DNA of 64,000 bases from Burkholderiaceae bacterium (GCA_024235995.1 JACKLI010000001.1:3596001-3660000); one strand, 5' to 3'; shown: positions 38,966 through 48,596, numbered from the stretch's first letter. Made by a program: numbers and translations. Notes: a model not told the origin generated them from the letters alone.

Positions 38966-38998
38966 GCCCTGCCGCTATCATGGTGGCAGGGCTTTTTT
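38966..38998 (+). terminator. Rho-independent terminator after rpoH
   Basis: GCCCTGCC (38966-38973) and GGCAGGGC (38985-38992) form the stem, followed by TTTTTTG. It closes rpoH 26 bp after its stop. Confidence 0.92.
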
Positions 38999-38999
38999 G

Positions 39000-39057
39000 C
39001 ATCAAATCGGCCCTTGGCCCGCGTGAAGCAAGCGCGAGCAGCTACATATTTCATAGT
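39000..39057 (-). repeat. 60-bp dispersed repeat, copy F
   Basis: Read on the minus strand: GAAATATGTAGCTGCTCGCG, a loop, GCGGGCCAAGGGCCGATTTG. This is the copy closest to the apparent consensus. It lies between the rpoH terminator and a Bug receptor gene. Confidence 0.7.
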
Positions 39058-39075
39058 CATCGCCCGATCGACACC

Positions 39076-40071
39076 ATGACCCATTCCATCCTCCGCCGCC
39101 GCGCCGCCCTGGCCGGCGCCGCCCTGCTGGCCGGCCTGGCCGTGCTGCCGCAGGCACGCGCCCAGTCGGCCGCCGCCTGGCCCGACCGGCCCCTGCACAT
39201 GATCGTGGGCTTTCCGGCCGGCTCCTCGCCCGACCTGACGGCGCGCGCGCTGGCCGATCCGCTGGCCAAGGCGCTCGGCCAGCCCGTGATCGTCGAGAAC
39301 AAGGTGGGCGCCGGCGGCAACATCGGCGCCGACGCGGTGGCCAAGGCGCGCGATGGCGACACCATCGGCCTGATGATCAACGGCAACCTGACCATCGCCA
39401 GGCTGCTCAACCCCGCGCTGCGCTACGACCCGGCGACCGACTTCGCGCCCATCAGCCTGATCGGCGTGGCGCCGCTGGTGCTGGTGGCGCCCGTGAGCGC
39501 ACCGGGCGCCGACGCGCGCGCCTTCCTGGACGCCGCGCGCCAGGCCGGCAACAGCTGGAGCTACGGCTCGCCCGGCGTCGGCACCGTGGGCCACCTGGGC
39601 ATGGAGCTGCTGAAGGCGCGCACCGGCATCGCCCCGGTGCACGTGCCCTACCCCGGCTACGCCCAGGTCTTCAGCGGCCTGGTGCGCGGCGAGCTGCAGC
39701 TGTCGATGCTGCCGCCGGCGCTGGCCCAGACCCAGATCGCCGCCGGCAAGCTGCGCGGCATCGGCGTCACCAGCAGCGGGCGCAGCCCCCTGATGCCCGG
39801 GCTGCCCAGCCTGGCCGATGCGGGCGTGAAGAACTTCAACCTCGAGATCTGGAACGCCGTGGTGGCCCCCGCCAGCATGCCGGCGGCCCACGTGGCCAAG
39901 CTGGCCGAGGTGCTGGGCGCCATCGTGCGCACGCCCGAGATGCGCGCGCAACTGTTCCAGCAGGGCTGGCAGGCCGTGGGCTCTTCGCCCGAGGGGCTGG
40001 CCCGCCGCATCAAGGCCGACACCACCAGCCTGGGCACCATCATCCGCGCGCAGAACATCCGCGTGCAGTGA
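39076..40071 (+). CDS. Bug-family (tripartite tricarboxylate transporter) substrate-binding protein
   Basis: Periplasmic receptor of 331 residues with signal peptide MTHSILRRRAALAGAALLAG and cleavage near ARAQ. The mature start AAWPDRPLHMIVGFPAGSSPDLTARALADPLAKALGQPVIVENKVGAGGNIGADAVAKA is the classic Bug pattern (the GFPAGG loop reads GFPAGSS). No TctA/TctB membrane genes are nearby, so it is an orphan receptor. The ligand is unknown; many members bind small carboxylates. It converges on kynU. Confidence 0.9.
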   Translation: MTHSILRRRAALAGAALLAGLAVLPQARAQSAAAWPDRPLHMIVGFPAGSSPDLTARALADPLAKALGQPVIVENKVGAGGNIGADAVAKARDGDTIGLMINGNLTIARLLNPALRYDPATDFAPISLIGVAPLVLVAPVSAPGADARAFLDAARQAGNSWSYGSPGVGTVGHLGMELLKARTGIAPVHVPYPGYAQVFSGLVRGELQLSMLPPALAQTQIAAGKLRGIGVTSSGRSPLMPGLPSLADAGVKNFNLEIWNAVVAPASMPAAHVAKLAEVLGAIVRTPEMRAQLFQQGWQAVGSSPEGLARRIKADTTSLGTIIRAQNIRVQ

Positions 40072-40131
40072 ACCTCCCAGCCGGCCTGGGCGCCATCGGC
40101 CGCTGCCCGTGGCGGGGAAGGAGATAGCGGA

Positions 40132-41415
40132 TCAGGTCACGGCATGGCGCTGATTGAACTCGGGCTTCAGGTATTCCTGCTTCTGCAGCACCTCGGCCAG
40201 ATGGCGCGCGGCGTGCCACACGTCCTCGTGGCGCAGGTACAGCGGCGTAAAGCCCAGGCGCACGATGTCCGGCTGCTGCGCGTCGCCCGCGCGAAAGTCC
40301 CCGATCACGCCGCGCGCGATCAGCGCCTGCACGATGGCATACGCACTGCCCGCCGGCAGCCTGGCCGTCGGCGACAGGCACACCTGCGAGCCGCGCCGGG
40401 CATGCTCGCGCGGGGTGACCAGCTCGAACTGGCCCGGGCACTGGGCCTCGACCCGCTCGATGAACAGATCGGTCAGCTGCAGCGACTTGGCACGCAGCGC
40501 GGCCATGCCGCCCAGGCCGGCGGCGGCGTCGAACACGTCCAGCGCCGCATCCAGTGCGGCCAGGCTGATGATCGGCTGCGTGCCGCACTGGTAGCGCGTG
40601 ATGTCCATGGCCGGCTGGTACTCGGGCGTGAAGTCGAACGGCGCCGCATGCCCCCACCAGCCGGCCAGCGGCTGCCAGCAGCGGGCCACGTGGCGCGGAT
40701 GCACCCACACGAAGGCCGGCGAGCCCGGGCCGCCGTTGAAATACTTGTAGGTGCAGCCGACGGCAAAGTCGGCATCGGCACCAGTCAAGTCCACCGGCAC
40801 CGCGCCGGCGCTGTGGCACAGGTCCCACACCGTCAGCACCCCGGCGGCATGCGCGGCGGCGGTGATGTGCGCCATGTCGTGCAGCGCGCCGGTGCGGTAG
40901 TTGACCTGGGTGAGCATCAGCACCGCCACGTCGGGCTGCAGGCTCTGCAGCACCTCGTGCGGCTCGATCAGCTTGAGCGTGCAGCCGCGCTCGCGGCACA
41001 GGGCCTCGGCGATGTACAGGTCGGTGGGGAAGTTGCTGCGTTCGCTGACCACCACGCGGCGCGTGCCGTCCTGCTGCCGGGCGATGGACAGCGCGGCCGA
41101 CAGCGCCTTGTAGAGGTTGATCGAGGTGGTGTCGGCGGCCACCACCTGGCCGGCCTGGGCGCCGATCCAGGGGGCGATGCGGTCGCCCACGCGGCGCGGC
41201 AGGGCAAACCAGCCGGCCTTGTTCCAGCTGGTGATCAAGTCGCGCCCCCACTGCTGGGCCACCACGGCGGCCACGCGCGCGGGCACGGCGCGGGGCTGCG
41301 CGCCCAACGAGTTGCCGTCCAGGTAGATCACGCCGGCAGGTAGGTCGAACAGCTCGCGCAGCGGGGCCAGCACATCGGCGCGGTCATGCGCCTGGCAGTC
41401 GGACAGGGAAGTCAT
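40132..41415 (-). CDS. kynU: Kynureninase
   Basis: PLP enzyme of 427 residues that cleaves kynurenine (or 3-hydroxykynurenine) to anthranilate and alanine in tryptophan breakdown. Landmarks are IYLDGNSLGAQPRAVPARV, the phosphate-binding region QVVAADTTSINLYKALSAAL, WDLCHSAGAVPVDL and the PLP-lysine segment VGCTYKYFNGGPGSPAFVW. The ATG at 41415 gives the usual start. No kynA or kynB is present in the window. Upstream is a copy of the 60-bp repeat. Confidence 0.93.
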   Translation of the reverse strand: MTSLSDCQAHDRADVLAPLRELFDLPAGVIYLDGNSLGAQPRAVPARVAAVVAQQWGRDLITSWNKAGWFALPRRVGDRIAPWIGAQAGQVVAADTTSINLYKALSAALSIARQQDGTRRVVVSERSNFPTDLYIAEALCRERGCTLKLIEPHEVLQSLQPDVAVLMLTQVNYRTGALHDMAHITAAAHAAGVLTVWDLCHSAGAVPVDLTGADADFAVGCTYKYFNGGPGSPAFVWVHPRHVARCWQPLAGWWGHAAPFDFTPEYQPAMDITRYQCGTQPIISLAALDAALDVFDAAAGLGGMAALRAKSLQLTDLFIERVEAQCPGQFELVTPREHARRGSQVCLSPTARLPAGSAYAIVQALIARGVIGDFRAGDAQQPDIVRLGFTPLYLRHEDVWHAARHLAEVLQKQEYLKPEFNQRHAVT

Positions 41416-41423
41416 TGGCTCTC

Positions 41424-41482
41424 CAAAAGATAGCTGCTTGCGCCCATCTGGCGGGCGCGAGCGGGGGGTTTGATTCAAATTC
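41424..41482 (+). repeat. 60-bp dispersed repeat, copy G
   Basis: CAAAAGATAGCTGCTTGCGC, a loop, GGGCGCGAGCGGGGGGTTTG and an ATTCAAATT tail. It lies immediately upstream of kynU and probably within its leader or promoter. Confidence 0.65.
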
Positions 41483-42198
41483 AGGATGGCAGGGGGCGCA
41501 CCGGCCAGGCGTGGGCCAGGTGCTCCCCGATCCATGCCTGGGGCATGGGGGGATGATGCCTGCGGGCCAAGCCCTGGGGCCTGAAGGCTTTCAGGCGTTG
41601 GCGGCTTGCAGGGCGTCGATGTCGCGGCCGGTGTAGTCCTTGAGCAGCTTGAGGCCGACCAGCGATGCGAGCGTCATGCCCATCAGGTACCAGGCGGGCG
41701 CGAACTTGCTGCCGGTGGCGTTCACGAGCCAGGTGGAGATGAAGGGCGAGAAGCCGCCAAAGATCGTCACGCCCACGCTGTAGACCAGGGACATGCCGCT
41801 GGCGCGCAGGTGCCGCGGGAACATCTCCGGCAGCATGGTCAGCGTGGGGGTTCCCTGGATCGTCAGCAACACGCTGAGCCCACCCATGACGGTGTAGAGC
41901 ACCGCGGGCGTCGGCGATGCGTTCAGCCACAAGAAGCCTGGGTAGACCGACAAGACCAGCACGATCCGGCTCCAGAAAATGAGGGGCTTGCGGCCGATGC
42001 GGTCGCTCCACCGGCCCACCAGCGGAGAGCCGGAGAAGGTCACCAGGCCGGTCAGCGCGGCGCCGAACAGGGCGACCACGGGCGACATCCCGAGTTCGCG
42101 GATGGCGTAGTTGGGCATGTAGAAGGTCGTGACGAACGCCGCGACCGTCGGCCCAATGGAGCTGAGCGTGGCGGTCAGCAAGGTCCCCGGATACTTAA

Positions 42199-43519
42199 CA
42201 GGCCGTTGAAAAATCCCCTGCGAGCGTCCGCGTCGGCCGCTACGATCTGAAGCCATCCCGGAACAACTGCGACAAGAAAGATGAGAGGCAACCAAGACTT
42301 CCAGGGGGCGATGTTTAGCTACATCAGCCTTGAAGAAAGAGTGCCAGCGGCACACCCGCTGCGCAAGTTGCGCGCCGTGGTGGATGCGCTGCTGTCGAGC
42401 ATGAACAGCGAGTTCGAAGCGGTGTACGCCCGCCGTGGCCGCCCCTCGGTGCCGCCGGAGATGCTGCTCAAGGCCTTGCTGCTGCAAATCCTGTTCTCCA
42501 TCCGCAGCGAACGCCAGCTGGTCGAGGCGGTCAACTACAACCTGCTGTACCGCTGGTTCGTGGGCCTGAACATTGAAGACAAGGTCTGGGACCACTCCAC
42601 CTTCAGCGCCAACCGCGAACGCCTCTTCAACGAAGACCTGGCGCGCGCCTTCTTCGAGCGCGTCAAGCTCAGCGCCCAGTGGGGCCGGCTTGCCAGCGAC
42701 GAACACTTCAGCGTGGACGGCACGCTGATTGAGGCCTGGGCCTCGCACAAGAGTTTCAAACGCAAAGACGACGACAGCGGCACGCCACCCGGACGCAACC
42801 CCGAGGTGAACTTCAAAGGGCAGGAGCGCTGCAACGACACCCACGCCAGCACCACCGATGCCGATGCCCGGCTGTTCAAGAAGAGCGCGGGCGACAAATC
42901 TCGCCTGTGCCACATGGGGCACATCCTCATGGAGAACCGCAACGGGCTGATCGTGGATGTGGAGATCACACATGCCAGTGGCACCGCCGAGCGCGAGGCG
43001 GCGCTGGCGATGCTCAAACGCCGGGGAAACAAGAACAAGCGGGCCACGGTCGGGGCCGACAAAGGTTACGACAGCCAGGCCTTCATCAAGGGCTGCCGAA
43101 AGCTCAAAGTCACGCCACACGTGGCGGCCAAGGACAAGCACTCGGCGGTCGATGGCCGCATCCGGCGCCACGAGGGCTACAAGACCAGCCTCAAAGTGCG
43201 CAAGCGCATCGAGGAGGCCTTTGGCTGGATCAAGACAGTGGGTGGTCTGGCCAAGACCAAATTGATCGGTCAGGCCAAGCTCGCGGGCCAGGCGCTGCTG
43301 TGCTTTGCCACCTACAACCTGGTGCGCATGGGCAGTCTGGGCGGCTGGTGGGACGCGCATCATGCGTGAACCATGGGATACGTGCGCCCGGAACGGGCAA
43401 AACGGCCTGCAAACAGGCCGAAATGGCCGCTCCAATCGCTGCGCAGGCCAGTTTGGGCGATCCGTTTCTTCGAAATCCACGACCCTGGCGCGTTCGATGA
43501 GCATTTTTTCAACGGCCTG
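42199..43519 (+). mobile_element. Insertion sequence, IS5/IS1182-like, with TTAA target duplication
   Basis: The ends CAGGCCGTTGAAAAA (left, from 42199) and its inverted copy (right, to 43519) are matched terminal repeats. TTAA directly flanks both sides (42195-42198 and 43520-43523). The single transposase gene fills most of the 1321 bp. The element sits in the permease gene, and its clean duplication and intact transposase suggest recent insertion. The family assignment rests on the transposase and is approximate. Confidence 0.88.
42281..43369 (+). CDS. DDE transposase of the insertion sequence
   Basis: Transposase of 362 residues. It starts MRGNQDFQGAMFSYISLEER and has an N-terminal helical domain (LLQILFSIRSERQLVEAVNY). 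Catalytic residues are likely the aspartate in HFSVDGTLIEAW, the aspartate in VGADKGYDSQAF and the glutamate in RKRIEEAFGWIKTVGGLAKTK. It appears complete and is flanked by inverted repeats, so the element may be active. Confidence 0.92.
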   Translation: MRGNQDFQGAMFSYISLEERVPAAHPLRKLRAVVDALLSSMNSEFEAVYARRGRPSVPPEMLLKALLLQILFSIRSERQLVEAVNYNLLYRWFVGLNIEDKVWDHSTFSANRERLFNEDLARAFFERVKLSAQWGRLASDEHFSVDGTLIEAWASHKSFKRKDDDSGTPPGRNPEVNFKGQERCNDTHASTTDADARLFKKSAGDKSRLCHMGHILMENRNGLIVDVEITHASGTAEREAALAMLKRRGNKNKRATVGADKGYDSQAFIKGCRKLKVTPHVAAKDKHSAVDGRIRRHEGYKTSLKVRKRIEEAFGWIKTVGGLAKTKLIGQAKLAGQALLCFATYNLVRMGSLGGWWDAHHA

Positions 43520-44311
43520 TTAAGGCAGAGCTCGGCCACGCTGTTGCGCTGCCGGGGAGCGGCCATGGCCGGCGTTTCTGTCTGGTGCAGCGATTCGTGC
43601 AGGCGGCGGCGGATGTACATGCCGACCGGCGCGATCAGCAGGCCCAGCGCGAAGGGCACGCGCCAGCCCCAGGCCTCCATGGCCTGGGGACCGAGTCCGA
43701 ACGAAAGCGCGCTGACGACCAGGGCGCCGACCAGGATGCCCAGCCCCTGGCTGGCCGTCTGCCAGCTGGCCATGTAGCCGCGGTTGGTGAGCGTCGCATG
43801 CTCGACGAGCAGCGTGGTCGATGCGCCGACCTCGCCACCGGCCGAGAAGCCCTGCAGCAGGCGCGCCACCACGATCAGGACCGGCGCCGCGACGCCGATC
43901 TGCGCATAGGTGGGGGCCACGGCGATCAGGCCGCACCCCAGCGCCATCAGGAAGAGGGTCACCAGCATGGCCTTCTTGCGGCCGGCACGGTCGGCATAGG
44001 CGCCGATGACGATGCCGCCCAACGGCCGCATCACGAAGCCGACGCCGAATGTCGCAACCGCCAGCAACAGCTGCCCGTAGGAGCTGAAGGTGGGGAAGAA
44101 CAATTTCCCGATCAGCATCGCCATGAAGCCGAAAACCGTGAAGTCGAAGAACTCGAGCGCGTTGCCGATGGTGGTTGCCACGATCGTCGTGCGCCGGCTG
44201 GGCGGATGGCCGATGGAAGTTGCTTGGGGCATGACAGAGTCCTTGGGGTGAAAGGATGGCGGGGCTATGCCCTCGAGGCGCGGAGGCGATGGGGGCCCGG
44301 GATGCTTGTTG

Positions 44312-45427
44312 TCAGCGGCCCAGTCCCAGGCAGGCCTGGATGACCGCGGTGCGGAACTGGCCGGTGATCATCCCGTGCCATTCGTCGTCGTTCACGTAGG
44401 AGGCTTCGAACTGCGTCTGCCGGATCTGTGCCTGCTGCTCGGGCGTGCTCCGGCCCGGATAGCGGCGCAGCCAGTGGCTGGCGCGCAGCACGTTGAAATC
44501 GGCGTCGTGGCGGGTGCCGTATTCCATCGCGATGCCCACGCCATGGGCCTGCGGGCATTCGTCGAACAGGGCGCCGATGGCGTGGCCGACCACCTGGCGG
44601 GAGGCGGACTCGCCCTCCCACGCCGCCACCACGTCGGCGCCCCAGATGGCCCGGGTGTCGCGCAGGTTTTCCGTGGCCCCCGGCAGGCCACCGTGGATTT
44701 TCTCGCCATGGCCGAACCGGCCCAGTCCGGTGTGCACGTCGATCCAGGCGATGCGGCTGCGCCCCGCGCCGTGCTGGCGCAGGATGCCGCGCAGCGTGCG
44801 GTTGCTCCAGGAAGGCGCGGTGCCCGAAAAGAACAAGCCGTCCGGAAAGGCCGACTGGCCGGTGCTGATGGCCTGGTGGAAGGCGGTCCGGCCGTGCGCC
44901 GCGATGTACTGGGCGATGGCTTTCTCGTTGTCGGGCGTGGGGGGCCAGGTCTCGGGCAGCAGCAGGTCGTGCAGCTCGGCGTAGCCGGGGTTGTCGGTGA
45001 GGCGGCCGAAATCGATGAAGTTGCGGTTCAGGTCGATGTTGTCTTCGTTGACCCGGCACAGGTGCGAGAAGCCGTAGGGGTTGACGGCGTGGATCAGCAG
45101 CACCGCCACGCCCTGGCGCCGGGCCAGGGACATGGCGGGTTCGTCCTCCAGCCATGCGACCTGGCAGCCCGAGCCGCAGAAGCCCTCGGCCCCGTGCACG
45201 CCGGAGGTGACGATCAGCAGGGAGCGGGCATCGGGGTCGCCCCACAAGGCCACGTCGGTGGCCAGGGGCTCGCCCTGGGCGCCGAGGGGGCCGTTGTCGA
45301 GCACGTGGTGCTCAAGCCGGGCGCCGGCCTTGCCAGCAGCCGCGATGAACTTCTGGCGCGCCTGCGCGTAGTTGTCGGAAAAGCAATGACGGACCCATGC
45401 GGGATGGGCGGGCGTGTTCGTGGACAT
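44312..45427 (-). CDS. DUF2817 / M14-like zinc carboxypeptidase or deacylase
   Basis: Cytosolic protein of 371 residues without a signal peptide. Zinc-ligand patterns of the M14 fold are visible: TSGVHGAEGFCGSGCQ (HxxE-like), NEDNIDLNRNFIDFG with the substrate-binding NRNF, and IDVHTGLGRFGHGEK. A likely catalytic glutamate lies in AMEYGTRHD. Such proteins hydrolyse amide bonds of small molecules or peptides; the substrate is unknown. It lies between a Bug receptor and an MHS permease in one operon, suggesting it processes the imported compound. Confidence 0.78.
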   Translation of the reverse strand: MSTNTPAHPAWVRHCFSDNYAQARQKFIAAAGKAGARLEHHVLDNGPLGAQGEPLATDVALWGDPDARSLLIVTSGVHGAEGFCGSGCQVAWLEDEPAMSLARRQGVAVLLIHAVNPYGFSHLCRVNEDNIDLNRNFIDFGRLTDNPGYAELHDLLLPETWPPTPDNEKAIAQYIAAHGRTAFHQAISTGQSAFPDGLFFSGTAPSWSNRTLRGILRQHGAGRSRIAWIDVHTGLGRFGHGEKIHGGLPGATENLRDTRAIWGADVVAAWEGESASRQVVGHAIGALFDECPQAHGVGIAMEYGTRHDADFNVLRASHWLRRYPGRSTPEQQAQIRQTQFEASYVNDDEWHGMITGQFRTAVIQACLGLGR

Positions 45428-45448
45428 CGTGTGCGTGGAGGGTGGGCT

Positions 45449-46477
45449 TCACTGGGGCTGATAGCCCGACTGGCGGATGACGGCGCCCCAGCTGTCGGAG
45501 ATGCGCTGCACGGATTGCGCCAGCGCATCGGGTCCGCCGTAGTTGATGGGAACCCCCTGGCCTTCCAGCCGGGCCCTGGTCTTGTCGCTGGCCAGCGTGG
45601 CGCGGACCGCCTCGCTGTAGCGGCCGATCAGGCTCGGGGCGGTGCCGGCCGGCGCGTAGATGCCGACCAGATTGCTCGACTCCAGGCCCGCGATGCCCGC
45701 TTCACCGAAGGTGGGAACGTCGGGAAATTCGGCCAGGCGGCTGGTGCCGGAAACCGCCAGCAGGCGCACCTTCTTGCTCTTGGCGTAGGGGGCGAGCTCC
45801 ACCGAGGAGGTGATGCCGAAGGGGATCTGGCCCCCGACCAGGTCGGCCAGCAGCGGCGCGCCGCCCCGGTACGGCACCGGGGTGGTTTCGACGTGCAGCG
45901 ACTTGGCCAGCAGGCCGACGGCGAATTCCGGGATGCTGCCCGGCGCGGGCACGCCCATGTTGACCTGCCCGGGATGCTTGCGCGCCCATTCGGCAACGTC
46001 CTTCACCTGGGTGATCTGCGTGCTGGCGTGGGTGGCCAGCGCGATGAATCCCTTGTCGGTGACCAGGGCGACCGCCGTGAAGTCGCGCGGCGGCGAGAAG
46101 CCGGGGTTCTTGAGCGTGTGCGGCAGGATCGCCACGGTGTGGTCGTTGGTCAGCAGCAGCGTCTTGCCGTCCGGCGCGGCGGCCTTGAGGGCCTGCGCCG
46201 CGATCAGGCCGCCGGCACCGGGCCGGTTCTCGACGATGACGGGCTGGTCGAGCGCGGTCGACAGGCCTTCGGCAAGGATGCGGGCCGATGCATCCAGCCC
46301 CCCGCCCGGGGGAAAGCCGACGAGGATGCGGATGGGCTGCTGCGCCGACTGGGCCAGCGCCACCGGCGCGGTGAGCGCCGCCATCCAGCCCATGGCCACC
46401 AGGGCGATGCCCCTGAGGCATTGCAAGCGGCGGGGCGATGCGGTCGAAGGTGTGCGGGGTGCGCGGTTCGTTGGCAT
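45449..46477 (-). CDS. Bug-family (tripartite tricarboxylate transporter) substrate-binding protein
   Basis: Periplasmic receptor of 342 residues with a long signal region (cleavage near VALAQ). The mature start PIRILVGFPPGGGLDASARILAEGLSTALDQPVIVENRPGAGGLIAAQALKAAAPDG is the Bug pattern. It is the first gene of an operon with the M14-like enzyme and the broken permease, and divergent from a LysR regulator 100 bp away. No TctAB genes are nearby. Confidence 0.9.
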   Translation of the reverse strand: MPTNRAPRTPSTASPRRLQCLRGIALVAMGWMAALTAPVALAQSAQQPIRILVGFPPGGGLDASARILAEGLSTALDQPVIVENRPGAGGLIAAQALKAAAPDGKTLLLTNDHTVAILPHTLKNPGFSPPRDFTAVALVTDKGFIALATHASTQITQVKDVAEWARKHPGQVNMGVPAPGSIPEFAVGLLAKSLHVETTPVPYRGGAPLLADLVGGQIPFGITSSVELAPYAKSKKVRLLAVSGTSRLAEFPDVPTFGEAGIAGLESSNLVGIYAPAGTAPSLIGRYSEAVRATLASDKTRARLEGQGVPINYGGPDALAQSVQRISDSWGAVIRQSGYQPQ

Positions 46478-46576
46478 GTCGTGCTCCAGGGGAGTTGCGG
46501 ATCAGGCCTGAAATGTAGAAACTTGTGGGTATAAAAAAAAGATCAATTATTTTTTCAACATCACATCAAAATTTAT
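46478..46576. promoter_or_regulatory. Divergent LysR-type control region
   Basis: This 99-bp gap between the Bug operon and its divergent LysR gene is AT-rich, with the run TATAAAAAAAAGATCAATTA near its middle, followed by TTTTTTCAACATCACATC. T-N11-A motifs suited to LysR binding can be placed here, but no single clear site stands out. Confidence 0.5.
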
Positions 46577-47593
46577 ATGGCAAACACAACCCGAGTGATG
46601 CTCGACGACGGATGGCGCTTGAGCCTGCGGCAGATGGCCATCTTCCGCGCGGTGGCGCAGTCGGGGAGCCTGCGCTCGGCGGCGCGGCAGGTGCACCTGA
46701 CGCAGCCGGCGGTCACGCATGCCGTGCGCGACATGGAGCAGAGCCTGGGCACCGCCTTGTTCGTGCGCAGCGCCAAAGGCGTCGCGCTGACGGACGTCGG
46801 GGCGGTGCTGATGCGGCGCACCGAGCTGGTCTTCAACGAGCTGCGCCGGACGCAGGATGAGATCCGGGAGCTGCGCGACGGCACCGGCGGCCGGCTGTCC
46901 ATCGCCTTCAGCTCGGCCGCCGGCCCCCTGCTGCCGCCGGCGCTGCTCGATTTCCGCGCCCGCCGGCCCGGCGTGTCCCTGGAGCTGCACGAAATGATCT
47001 CCGCCGGCAGCGACCCGCGCTGGCAGTCCGGCAGCTTCGATTTCGCCGTGGTCAGCGAGAGCGCCGTCACGCCGATGGATGGCGCGCAGAGCGAGGCCTT
47101 GCTCGAGGTGCCGCTGCGGGTGGGACTGCGCCAGGGGCACGCGCTGGCGCGGGCGCGCTCCCTCAAGCGCCTGCATGGCGCGCTGTGGGTGGCGCCCAGC
47201 TACGGGCTGGCCCTGCTGGAGCGGCTGTTCGCCGCCCATGGCCTGCCGCCTCCGCCCGACGTGATCGCCTGCCAGTCGACCCAGCTGGGGACCCAGCTGA
47301 TGCACCGTGCGGATGCGCTGGCGCTGATGTCCTCGGACATGGCCAGCGACAGCCGCTATTCGCGCGGCCTGAGCTGGCTGTCCCTGACCGAAACCCCCTT
47401 GCCGCATCTGCGCATCTACCTGCTGGTGCGCGACGAGGCCGCGCTGACCCCCGCGGCCCGTCTGTTCATCGACTGCCTGCGGCGGGCCGTGACGGCCCGC
47501 TGGCGCAGCGGCGCGGCACGCAGGCCCGTGCAGAACGGCCCGCAGGGTGCTCAGGCGCCGGACAGCGGCTCCAGCGGACCCCTGGCGCCATGA
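46577..47593 (+). CDS. LysR-family transcriptional regulator
   Basis: Regulator of 338 residues. The N-terminal winged HTH is SLRQMAIFRAVAQSGSLRSAARQVHLTQPAVTHAVRDME, followed by the linker helix and a periplasmic-binding-fold effector domain starting GGRLSIAFSSAAGPLLPPAL. It is divergent from the Bug/M14-like/permease operon, the standard arrangement for a LysR protein and its target. A second LysR gene follows in the same direction. Confidence 0.9.
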   Translation: MANTTRVMLDDGWRLSLRQMAIFRAVAQSGSLRSAARQVHLTQPAVTHAVRDMEQSLGTALFVRSAKGVALTDVGAVLMRRTELVFNELRRTQDEIRELRDGTGGRLSIAFSSAAGPLLPPALLDFRARRPGVSLELHEMISAGSDPRWQSGSFDFAVVSESAVTPMDGAQSEALLEVPLRVGLRQGHALARARSLKRLHGALWVAPSYGLALLERLFAAHGLPPPPDVIACQSTQLGTQLMHRADALALMSSDMASDSRYSRGLSWLSLTETPLPHLRIYLLVRDEAALTPAARLFIDCLRRAVTARWRSGAARRPVQNGPQGAQAPDSGSSGPLAP

Positions 47594-47702
47594 CAACACG
47601 CCATGCCAGGGATGGCGCACCGCGCCTTGCCGCCACCGCCTTGGCGGGGCGCGGCAGATACCATGGGTCGATCGTGAACACGTTTCCAGAAGGGGGTGTG
47701 CG

Positions 47703-48596
47703 ATGAAGCTACATCAACTGCGCGCGCTGGTCGCCTGCGCCGACCATCGGAGCCTGCGGGCGGCCGCCGACGCCCTGGCCTTGTCCCACCCCGCGGTGAC
47801 GAAGACGGTGCGGGAGCTGGAGGTATCGCTGGGGGTTCCGCTGGTGGTGCGCAGCGCGCAGGGGGTCACCCTGACGGCGCACGGAGAGACGCTGTGCGTG
47901 CGGGCGAGGCAGGTGCTGGCCGACCTGCGCCGGGCCGAGGAAGAGATCCACCAGCTCAAGGGCGGGCAGGGCGGCCGCGTGGCCATCGGCCTGACCTCGG
48001 CGCTGGCGCTGTTCGCCATGCCCGCGGTGCTGGAAAGAATGCGCCAGTCCCTGCCCTACGCCAGCATCGAGGTCTCGGAGTGGACCCTGGGGACCTACCT
48101 GGACCGCCTGCGGGACGGCACGCTCGATTTCTTCGTCTCGCCCTTTCCGGCCGTCATACCGCCGGACTGCGACGCCACGGAGCTTGCCAGGGGCCGCCTG
48201 GTGGCCGCCGCGCGCAGCGGCCACCCCGCCGTGCAGGCGACATCGCTGCAGGCACTGACGGCGTACGAATGGCTCTACCCCGCGCCGGTCGTGGACCGGG
48301 CGCAGTTCGACGACGTGTTCCTGGCGCTGGGGCACAGGGCGCCGGAGCGCGTGACCGCGTGCGATTCGGCCCTGCTGGCCCTGGGACTGATGCTGCAGGG
48401 AGACACCTTGGGCCTGTTCTCCCGGCCCTACGCCGAGCATCCGCTGGTGCGCCACGGCATCCGGATCGTGCCGGTCGCCGACACCTTGCCCGAAATCCGC
48501 CTCGGCATCATCCACAGGAAAGACATACGCCTGACGCCCACGGCGCGCCAGTGCCTGAACCACATCAGACAGGTGATGGCGCAGCTGCCCTGGTAG
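47703..48596 (+). CDS. LysR-family transcriptional regulator
   Basis: Regulator of 297 residues with the HTH segment MKLHQLRALVACADHRSLRAAADALALSHPAVTKTVREL and an effector domain beginning GGRVAIGLTSALALFAMPAV. ATG 47703 follows AGAAGGGGG. The two adjacent LysR proteins resemble each other in the HTH but differ in the ligand domain. It is followed by a porin gene after 164 bp and may control it, or act with the first LysR. Confidence 0.9.
   Translation: MKLHQLRALVACADHRSLRAAADALALSHPAVTKTVRELEVSLGVPLVVRSAQGVTLTAHGETLCVRARQVLADLRRAEEEIHQLKGGQGGRVAIGLTSALALFAMPAVLERMRQSLPYASIEVSEWTLGTYLDRLRDGTLDFFVSPFPAVIPPDCDATELARGRLVAAARSGHPAVQATSLQALTAYEWLYPAPVVDRAQFDDVFLALGHRAPERVTACDSALLALGLMLQGDTLGLFSRPYAEHPLVRHGIRIVPVADTLPEIRLGIIHRKDIRLTPTARQCLNHIRQVMAQLPW

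Larger units (their letters stand above)
41591..44232 (-). pseudogene. MHS-family major facilitator permease broken by an insertion sequence
   Basis: The 5' part (43520-44232) starts MPQATSIGHPPSRRTTIVAT and has IGNALEFFDFTVFGFMAMLI and the loop RAGRKKAMLV typical of metabolite:H+ symporters. The 3' part (41591-42198) holds the GRWSDRIGRKPLIF loop and the last helices, ending KDYTGRDIDALQAANA. They are separated by a 1321-bp insertion sequence. Removing it with one copy of the TTAA duplication restores a continuous 438-codon frame (…SVAELCL-KYPGTLLTAT…), so the gene was intact before insertion. Relatives carry shikimate, 2-oxoglutarate or proline/betaine. It follows the Bug and M14-like genes. 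Confidence 0.92.

Noticed and set aside
41591..43504. Apparent 637-residue minus-strand protein joining IS sequence to permease sequence
   Set aside because: It is a chimera created by the insertion; only the last ~200 residues belong to the permease gene.
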